The notes under the pieces are model-generated. The model did not search any database. It worked only from the letters and a program-made list of their open reading frames with translations, and was not told where the DNA came from. From the NCBI GenBank assembly GCA_019425655.1, contig NQWY01000313.1, positions 1-48,274 of the forward strand: 48,274 nt of DNA, written 5' to 3'. Position numbers and translations under genes: made by a program. The stretch comes from Rhizophagus prolifer. Taxonomy: Eukaryota > Glomeromycota > Glomeromycetes > Glomerales > Glomeraceae. This document shows positions 43,532 to 48,274 of this stretch, piece by piece; within the stretch, counting starts at the first letter, position 1; every line of letters begins with the position of its first letter.

Positions 43532-43548
43532 GTGTGTTTTTGGTGTAT
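43532..43548 (+). promoter_or_regulatory. TGTGTTTTTGGTGTAT promoter motif, copy 1
   Basis: GTGTGTTTTTGGTGTAT, then TTAATATG into the start of the next gene. Two longer copies occur at 44034 and 46346 (each ending in TATAAT). The -10 match here is poorer. Confidence 0.5.
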
Positions 43549-43553
43549 TTAAT

Positions 43554-43943
43554 ATGATAAAAGAAAATTTAATTTATCCAGTATTGAAAGAAGTTGATCA
43601 AGGAATGATTAACCTTCATTCAGAAGATTTTAATGTCACAGTTCATGTATTCGATGAAGATATTATTAAAGGCATTAGTGAAATCAAAAAATCAATTATT
43701 CTTAAGATGATGGAGTTGTCAAAGAACAATGAAATCATTCCTTTACCAAATTTTAAAGACATAAAAAACAAGGAGATGATATATTTAGAAATTAATTCAG
43801 ACTTCATTAAAGCCAATACTGAAAGAGTGAATATGACTATTCCAAAGAACTTGTTAGCACTCATTGATGAAATTGGATTGAATAGAAGTAGCTATGTTTC
43901 TAACCTTATATGGCAAGATATATTTAAAAAAATTAGTAAGTGA
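43554..43943 (+). CDS. HicB-like antitoxin-family protein
   Basis: 129 residues. An N-terminal alpha-beta part (about 1-90) leads to a C-terminal ribbon-helix-helix: RVNMTIPKNLLALIDEIGLNRSSYVSNLI (about 92-120). This is the layout of HicB antitoxins and related single regulators. No hicA lies next to it; the nearest loose candidate is the 66-residue product at 44991. It may be an orphan repressor acting on the TGTGTTTTTGGTGTAT promoters. The start codon is only 5 bases after that motif, so the mRNA would be nearly leaderless, or transcription begins further upstream. Confidence 0.6.
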   Translation: MIKENLIYPVLKEVDQGMINLHSEDFNVTVHVFDEDIIKGISEIKKSIILKMMELSKNNEIIPLPNFKDIKNKEMIYLEINSDFIKANTERVNMTIPKNLLALIDEIGLNRSSYVSNLIWQDIFKKISK

Positions 43944-44023
43944 TTTGGCTTAAGTTGATAGCGGAAAATAATAACTTATAAATTATAATTAGATAAATTT
44001 ACCGTAAGGTTAATAATAATATT

Positions 44024-44053
44024 TTGAAAAAGGGTGTGTTTTTGGTGTATAAT
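44024..44053 (+). promoter_or_regulatory. TGTGTTTTTGGTGTATAAT promoter, copy 2
   Basis: TTGAAA (44024-44029) and TATAAT (44048-44053), 18 bp apart; the 20-base motif 44034-44053 is identical to the one ahead of parA at 46346. Confidence 0.7.
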
Positions 44054-44068
44054 GAGGGTATAAAGCTA

Positions 44069-44443
44069 ATGGCTTTGAGTACAGAAATGAATAAAACGCT
44101 AAAATTTTGGGCTTTTGCTAGCGATATACTTCATACAAGTGGTGAGGAAGTTGATCTCCATAGTGTTGAGGTTGAGATAGCGGAAGAAGTCTTAAAAGAG
44201 CTGAATGACCAAGTTGGTTATTTTAAATCTAAAAATCTATCACAATATTTTGCTTCATATAGTTTAAGTGAAGCGGAAAGGAGTAAGGTCAATTTAAGTT
44301 TTCATCACCCAGGTTCAACGATAACAGATTTTGGACTGGTCTGTAATAAAGGTGGTCTTTTTGCGAAGTTCCATTTAACGTACAGCGATAAAGATGTAAG
44401 TCGAAATATCTATTATTTTGTGAAATTGATTAACTATCAATAA
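44069..44443 (+). CDS. Hypothetical protein
   Basis: 124 residues from ATG 44069. The open frame extends upstream to 44024 but that part coincides with the promoter, so the later start is preferred. Mixed helices and strands, acidic, no membrane segment. Family unknown. It shares its promoter motif with parA, so it is likely to be under the same control. Confidence 0.55.
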   Translation: MALSTEMNKTLKFWAFASDILHTSGEEVDLHSVEVEIAEEVLKELNDQVGYFKSKNLSQYFASYSLSEAERSKVNLSFHHPGSTITDFGLVCNKGGLFAKFHLTYSDKDVSRNIYYFVKLINYQ

Positions 44444-44458
44444 GCAAATACAGATTGT

Positions 44459-44640
44459 CACAAGGTATTAGTGAGCTGCAAAAAATCACAGATTTTTATG
44501 GCTCCCGAAACCTTGTTCTGTGGCCACCACGGATGAACCGACTTAAGGGATGGTTGTAATCAGGGAGTAGGAAGGTGGACAAGGCGAAGATCCCGACTGT
44601 GGCGGTAGACACCGCCTACAGGTTGCTTTCATTGAGGATT
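44459..44640 (+). ncRNA. C4-like structured RNA repeat, copy 4
   Basis: Intact copy: ACAAGGT/ACCTTGT, GAGC/GCTC, AAAAATC/GATTTTT and the terminal CTGTGGCGGT/ACCGCCTACAG hairpin. GGGAG (before the leader) and GGTGG (at its GTG, 44575) are complementary to CTCCC and CCACC in the 5' half. The leader VDKAKIPTVAVDTAYRLLSL ends in a TAA at 44641-44643, two bases before the next gene's ATG. This is the clearest case for a C4-style, translation-coupled switch. Confidence 0.6.
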
Positions 44641-44643
44641 TAA
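44575..44643 (+). CDS. Leader peptide coupled to the gene at 44646
   Basis: 22 codons starting at GTG with a GGGAG/TAGGAAGG region upstream, TAA two bases before the downstream ATG. The downstream gene has no other good ribosome binding site (TTGAGGATT lies inside the leader), so translation of the two is probably coupled. Confidence 0.4.
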   Translation: MDKAKIPTVAVDTAYRLLSLRI

Positions 44644-44645
44644 AA

Positions 44646-44894
44646 ATGAGTGTTGCAAAGGGGCTTCTTAGTTCAATAATACATGTGCTAATTTTTTTAA
44701 TACAATTTGCATTTGTCATTACTTTTTTTTGCTTTATATTCGCTGTTTTTGTCGGCCATTTTGACCCTAAAAGTGGATTATTAGATTTAACATTTAAGAT
44801 TTTTTGGCAAAGCAGTTTAACTGGCATCTTATTGTTAATATTAACATATTTACTTACAATGGGATTGGAACACTGGTTTAGAGAAACTGATTAA
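44646..44894 (+). CDS. Small two-helix membrane protein under the C4-like repeat
   Basis: 82 residues with two long hydrophobic helices (about 5-38 and 52-74), a short periplasmic or cytoplasmic loop (GHFDPKSG), and a charged end. Function unknown. Like the gene at 34784, it encodes a membrane protein placed right behind a C4-like repeat. A product whose dose must be tightly limited would fit such control, but this is inference. Confidence 0.6.
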   Translation: MSVAKGLLSSIIHVLIFLIQFAFVITFFCFIFAVFVGHFDPKSGLLDLTFKIFWQSSLTGILLLILTYLLTMGLEHWFRETD

Positions 44895-44930
44895 CCATAT
44901 TTTAGTTTAAAAATTGCAAATTAATGAAAG

Positions 44931-44990
44931 ATGCATTAATATAACCTAGGTTATATTTTAAAACACAATCAAGCCGAAAGGTTAGGAGTA
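44931..44990 (+). promoter_or_regulatory. Promoter-operator cassette 7 (outside the leading region)
   Basis: Palindrome ATAACCTAGGTTAT (44941-44954) with AGCC-GAAA-GGTT and TAGGAG as in the other copies, but the segment between is shorter and the TATAAT/AAGACTC part is changed (TATATTTT). It lies 37 kb from the other copies in this window. Confidence 0.75.
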
Positions 44991-45191
44991 ATGAATATGA
45001 AACGTTTAAGCGAACTTTTAAAATTAAATCCTGGGTTCTTAATTGAAGCACATGGAAATGGCCATAGCCGTTATTTTGCTGCTTGTGGTAGTAAGCGTAA
45101 AAAAATTAAAATCACACATTCTCTTTTTGAATATGCAAAAAAAACAGATCTATTTCCAGTGGTAAATAAACACTTAAATTTAGTTAAGTGA
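44991..45191 (+). CDS. Small basic protein, loosely HicA-like
   Basis: 66 residues (64 from the second ATG at 44997). Short helix, then a GHSRYFA strand and KIKITH, which faintly recalls the fold of HicA-type double-stranded RNA-binding proteins. Size fits, but the pattern is weak, and no antitoxin gene is adjacent. It is preceded by cassette 7, so it shares regulation with the leading-region genes. Confidence 0.5.
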   Translation: MNMKRLSELLKLNPGFLIEAHGNGHSRYFAACGSKRKKIKITHSLFEYAKKTDLFPVVNKHLNLVK

Positions 45192-45262
45192 TGAATGGCA
45201 GCTATGAAATGGATCTTCTTAAAAGTAGTGCTTAAGATTCATTTAAATTGGAAAATATTGCT

Positions 45263-45760
45263 ATGTCAGACTTATATTTACAAGAAAGAGAACTGATTGC
45301 ACTTATGGCTCAGGGGGCATTAGAAGGGGTGCGATTTAAATATCAAGTGGAAAGTACCAGTGGTGAACTATCATTGTGGTTCGTATTCAATGAGAAATTC
45401 TTTTATGCTTCACGTTCACTATATGATGAACATTTAAAGGTTAAAACCTGGTTGAAAAAAGCTGATGCAATTTTATTTCTGAAAAGCATTGGTTACACAA
45501 GTGAAGTTAAAGAGGATGTAATGAATATGCCAAACCCTGAAAATGAAGATCATCTATTAAAACGTGCTGAACATACCCAGGATTACAACCAATTTAAAAC
45601 GGCTGAATCACTGGCAGCAGAATTGGTGTTTAGTGAATTTGCAGATCGTTTTAATGCTGTTGAAGATGTACAGGAAAATTCAGAGTTGAGGAAAGAAATT
45701 ACCGATGAAATAGCAATGCTAATTTCAAAAGCACTTGAGTTTTGGCCTAACAGAAAGTAA
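45263..45760 (+). CDS. Hypothetical acidic protein
   Basis: 165 residues from ATG 45263 (a TTG 15 bases upstream also opens the frame). An N-terminal mixed alpha-beta part (about 1-80) is followed by an acidic helical tail (about 85-165). No motif recognised. It follows the cassette 7 gene by 71 bases with no terminator seen between them, and precedes the membrane protein gene by 6, so the three may be one unit. Confidence 0.5.
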   Translation: MSDLYLQERELIALMAQGALEGVRFKYQVESTSGELSLWFVFNEKFFYASRSLYDEHLKVKTWLKKADAILFLKSIGYTSEVKEDVMNMPNPENEDHLLKRAEHTQDYNQFKTAESLAAELVFSEFADRFNAVEDVQENSELRKEITDEIAMLISKALEFWPNRK

Positions 45761-45766
45761 TTCAAA

Positions 45767-46273
45767 ATGAATAAAAATGAAGCAGATGAGATCGTTGAAA
45801 AAGGACTTTCAAGATTAAATTTGAAAGCTGAAAATGATGCAAAAAGAAGAGCAAAAACACTCAATGTTCCATATATGGATAAAGATGAACTGAATAAATT
45901 AGTGGACAAAGGGCTTTTACGTTTATCGAAAAAAGCTGAGATCCAGGCAAAAGAAAAAGCAAATGAAAAGTACCGCCAATTCATTATTGGTGGTGCTTTC
46001 GTTCTTTTTTTTATTGTTCTTTATTGTCTTGATGCTTGGATTAGAATTGAAGACCAAGGCAATTACACTAGGATGGCATGGGGTATTCTTGGGGTGTTTG
46101 TGCTCAGTATTCTTTTCTGTTGGTACAAATGTTTTACTAATTTTTTTGATGGTTTACCACAGAGAAAATACAGTGAAATTTCCATAGGTTACTTATGTAT
46201 AAGTTTTATTTTGGTAGTGTTAATGCATTTTTATATTGTATATGCAAGAGTTAAGTTTGGGGTTTTCTTGTAG
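45767..46273 (+). CDS. Hypothetical membrane protein with an N-terminal repeat
   Basis: 168 residues. The first 65 contain two similar segments (EADEIVEKGLSRLNLKAE and DELNKLVDKGLLRLSKKAE), an internal duplication. Three membrane helices follow at about 72-88, 101-120 and 139-160. Function unknown. It ends just before palindrome site 9 and the parA promoter. Confidence 0.55.
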   Translation: MNKNEADEIVEKGLSRLNLKAENDAKRRAKTLNVPYMDKDELNKLVDKGLLRLSKKAEIQAKEKANEKYRQFIIGGAFVLFFIVLYCLDAWIRIEDQGNYTRMAWGILGVFVLSILFCWYKCFTNFFDGLPQRKYSEISIGYLCISFILVVLMHFYIVYARVKFGVFL

Positions 46274-46281
46274 GTTATTGA

Positions 46282-46297
46282 GTTGCGTTGACGCAAC
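46282..46297. repeat. Distributed palindrome, site 9 (upstream of parA)
   Basis: GTTGCGTTGACGCAAC, 41 bases before the -35 box of parA. A site next to the par operon is expected if these are ParB/KorB-type binding sites. Confidence 0.85.
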
Positions 46298-46337
46298 AAA
46301 TAAATAGATAAAAAGCACAATTTTCTCTTCTAATGGT

Positions 46338-46385
46338 TTGAAATGGTGTGTTTTTGGTGTATAATTAACAGTACATACCGAAAGG
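46338..46385 (+). promoter_or_regulatory. parA promoter and leader hairpin
   Basis: TTGAAA (46338-46343), 16 bp, TATAAT (46360-46365), within the 20-base motif shared with 44034. The leader contains TACC-GAAA-GGTA (46376-46387), the same shape as the cassette hairpins with a different closing pair, ahead of the ribosome binding region. Confidence 0.7.
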
Positions 46386-46418
46386 TAAGGCTTAAAGGAA
46401 ACGAGAAAGGGCAATCCT

Positions 46419-47162
46419 ATGAAAAAATTAGTCGTAAGTAATCGTAAAGGCGGTGTTGGTAAGACGTTTATTAGCACACACTTGGCTTATTCAGCTTTAG
46501 AAAAAAAACTAAATATCTTGTTTCTTGACAATGACCCTCAAGGGAATGCAGGGGATAGTTTAGAAAAACATGCAACCCATGTTCTAAGCACAATTGATAT
46601 TTTCACAAAGAAAATTGATTTTTCTTCAATCTGCAAAGCTAATGAGCAAAATTTTGTTGTATTCAAAGGCACAGATGATATTGAAGAACTTGAAATTCAG
46701 CACTTGGAAAATCTGATTGAAAACATCAATGCTGCTGATGAATACTTTGATATTTGCTTAGTAGATACACCGCCAACAAGCGGTAAACTCCAAAACTATT
46801 CTTTCCTAATTTCAGACTTTATTTTAAGTCCGTTCCAACTAGATAGTTATTCATATACTGGTTTTGGAACGTTAATTGAACGTATCTCAGAAATTCAAGA
46901 ATTAAACCCAAATATCCAATTTCTAGGCTTTATCCCAAACTTGGTTGACCTAAGAAGTAGTTTTGATCGAGGTCAATTGAAAGAAGTCACAGAAGAGTAT
47001 TCAGCATACATGTTCGGCTCAGGCGCTTATCTTCCATTGCGAAATCCAGTGAAGGTTGCCAACCATACAGGAATGCCGGTATGGAAAGTGAAAAATGGGG
47101 CTAAGACTGGTAAGTTAGTTCGCCAGTTGAATAAAGCGATCTTCGATAAAGTGGGAGTTTGA
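46419..47162 (+). CDS. parA: ParA-family partition ATPase
   Basis: 247 residues. Deviant Walker A KGGVGKT at 10-16, FLDNDPQGN (switch, about 42-50), and CLVDTPPT (Walker B, about 112-119). No N-terminal DNA-binding extension, so it belongs to the short ParA/IncC2-like type and operon control probably falls to another protein, possibly ParB. It moves plasmid copies by binding the nucleoid. The parB start follows after 2 bases. Confidence 0.92.
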   Translation: MKKLVVSNRKGGVGKTFISTHLAYSALEKKLNILFLDNDPQGNAGDSLEKHATHVLSTIDIFTKKIDFSSICKANEQNFVVFKGTDDIEELEIQHLENLIENINAADEYFDICLVDTPPTSGKLQNYSFLISDFILSPFQLDSYSYTGFGTLIERISEIQELNPNIQFLGFIPNLVDLRSSFDRGQLKEVTEEYSAYMFGSGAYLPLRNPVKVANHTGMPVWKVKNGAKTGKLVRQLNKAIFDKVGV

Positions 47163-47164
47163 GC

Positions 47165-48274
47165 ATGTCAGGTAATAAAGGATTAGAAGCGCTTAAGGGT
47201 GCTGTAGGCAAGTTAAATAATAATAACTTGGCCGGTAAAAAATTGGTCATTCTTCAGATTGGTGATGTTCAGGCTGATCCTGAAAATCCACGTCAAAATT
47301 TTGACCAAGAAAAAATTATTGAATTGGCTATGTCAATTGCAAGCGTAGGCCAGTTGGAACCAATTAGCGTTCGAGATAACGGAGAGAGTAAAGGGAAATA
47401 CTTTACTAACTTTGGCGCTAGGCGTGTTCTAGCTATTCAGTGGCTAAAAGAAAATATGCCGGAAAACCCGAATAGCTCAACAGTTGAAGCAATCATTAAT
47501 AATGATTTTAGTAGCTTAGGTAAGTTGGTTGAAAATATTCAACGTGAAAACTTAAGCGCTACAGAAATTGGAATTCGCTTAAAACAGGAAATTGATGAAA
47601 AAGGCTTAACACCTAAAGAATTGAGTGAGCAGTTAGGGAAAACAAAAACTTGGATTTCACGCCATTTAAGTGTGACAGAAGTTTCTGATTATGTGAAAGA
47701 CCTAATTGCTCAAGATGTAGTTTCTAATGTTGAAGTGATTTTAAACATCGAGAAACTATATAAGTCGAATGCAGAGGATCTTGAAGAGCGTGTAGAGTCG
47801 TTTAAAAGCGAAAATGAAGGCGGTGGTACTATCACACTGGCACTAAGTCGCAAATGGCTTAAATCAGCAAATGGTGCTGATAGTGAGGATGTTCAACATA
47901 GCGTTGTTGATAACACTACAACAGTTGAAACTGTAGTAGAAAGCAAAGACGTAAGCATGGATAAAGTTGATCAAGGCTCTAATGCTGTAAAAACTACAGT
48001 AACAAATGATGAAAGCTTTGCATTGACTCAATCAGAAGATCAAGGCACTGATAATGAAGATGATTCAAACTCAGATATTGATAATTTAAAAAGCTTACAG
48101 CAAGGCGCAGAAAGCTTAATAAAGGGTAAAAAAGAGCAGGGCAAACAAGATGGTTTTTTAAGTGTAGAACTTAAAAAAGAATATGCACATGGCGCATTGA
48201 CTGGCTATCAAAATCTTTATGATTTAGCTATTGAAAATGAAGATGAAGCAGAAGCACGTCTAAGCAGACAAGTG
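47165..48274 (+). CDS. parB: ParB protein resembling KorB (cut by the window end)
   Basis: 370 codons visible, no stop before the edge. N-terminal ParB core: ADPENPRQNF, then GARR, then VENIQRENLSATEIGIRL, a helix-turn-helix around KELSEQLGKTKTWISRHLSV (about 155-176), and an acidic linker (about 235-310). The layout and motifs (NGARR-like, ENLQR-like) are close to RK2 KorB, which both partitions and represses promoters from about a dozen sites. A linker this long also fits KorB. This makes it a candidate binder of the nine GTTGCG palindromes. Confidence 0.9.
   Translation, partial: MSGNKGLEALKGAVGKLNNNNLAGKKLVILQIGDVQADPENPRQNFDQEKIIELAMSIASVGQLEPISVRDNGESKGKYFTNFGARRVLAIQWLKENMPENPNSSTVEAIINNDFSSLGKLVENIQRENLSATEIGIRLKQEIDEKGLTPKELSEQLGKTKTWISRHLSVTEVSDYVKDLIAQDVVSNVEVILNIEKLYKSNAEDLEERVESFKSENEGGGTITLALSRKWLKSANGADSEDVQHSVVDNTTTVETVVESKDVSMDKVDQGSNAVKTTVTNDESFALTQSEDQGTDNEDDSNSDIDNLKSLQQGAESLIKGKKEQGKQDGFLSVELKKEYAHGALTGYQNLYDLAIENEDEAEARLSRQV

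Noticed and set aside
43554-45191. A hicBA toxin-antitoxin operon
   Set aside because: The HicB-like gene and the only loosely HicA-like gene are more than 1 kb apart with other genes and promoters between, and the HicA resemblance is weak.
4943-46297. The GTTGCG palindrome as a DNA uptake sequence or terminator
   Set aside because: Known uptake sequences of other families differ and are much denser; five of nine copies lie inside genes, where terminators would be harmful.
1-48274. Insertion sequences, transposons or prophage
   Set aside because: I saw no transposase, integrase or phage structural gene. The C4-like repeats recall phage P1 but are not accompanied by phage genes.

Overview
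The window is most likely part of a large conjugative plasmid from Acinetobacter or a close relative. The DNA is AT-rich. It carries a complete F-type conjugation apparatus in the order seen on big Acinetobacter plasmids, a ColE2/PF03090-type replication protein, a ParA/KorB-like ParB pair, and repeats resembling the C4-like small RNA family reported from Acinetobacter. I saw no transposase, integrase, CRISPR array, tRNA, rRNA or resistance gene. Everything here is read by eye; no database search was run.

Layout. 1-7.3 kb: a probable leading region. It consists of small genes, mostly on the plus strand, read towards the putative oriT. Six are each driven by nearly identical promoter cassettes: a -35/-10 pair with exactly 17 bp spacing, a 14-bp palindrome in the spacer, then a GAAA-tetraloop hairpin just before the ribosome binding site. 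One gene is an ArdB/KlcA-like antirestriction protein, one has a J domain, the rest are unknown. Two composite blocks of strongly folded DNA lie here. 7.3-7.8 kb: putative oriT, with an F-like hairpin plus nic motif on the minus strand and an array of GAGTTCTC-type sites. 7.8-13.5 kb: relaxosome protein, TraD-like coupling protein, TraI/TrwC-like relaxase-helicase. 13.6-34.6 kb: tandem-RHH regulator, a sigma70-like promoter, then lytic transglycosylase, small exported protein, TraA, TraL, TraE, TraK, TraB, DsbC, TraV, TraC, TrbI, an S26 peptidase, TraW, TraU, TrbC, TraN (split by a frameshift), TraF, TraH and TraG. TraG appears to be joined to a C-terminal transglycosylase domain by a textbook -1 frameshift signal. 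34.7-37.8 kb: minus-strand genes of unknown role, several membrane or exported. 37.9-43.9 kb: small lipoprotein, rep gene, unknown genes, zeta-like P-loop protein, DUF1173-like protein, HicB-like protein. 44-46.3 kb: small unknown genes, including a seventh copy of the cassette. 46.4 kb to the end: parA and parB, with parB running off the window.

How the parts fit. The predicted T-strand is the minus strand, leaving oriT leftward, so the 1-7 kb genes would enter the recipient first and have the T-strand as template. This is the arrangement known for F-like leading regions, which carry anti-defence genes. A palindrome GTTGCGNNNNCGCAAC occurs nine times across the window, in both genes and spacers. 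Since ParB resembles RK2 KorB, these sites may form a plasmid-wide operator/partition network. A structured repeat resembling phage P1 C4 antisense RNA occurs four times, each time near the start of a small gene or cassette.
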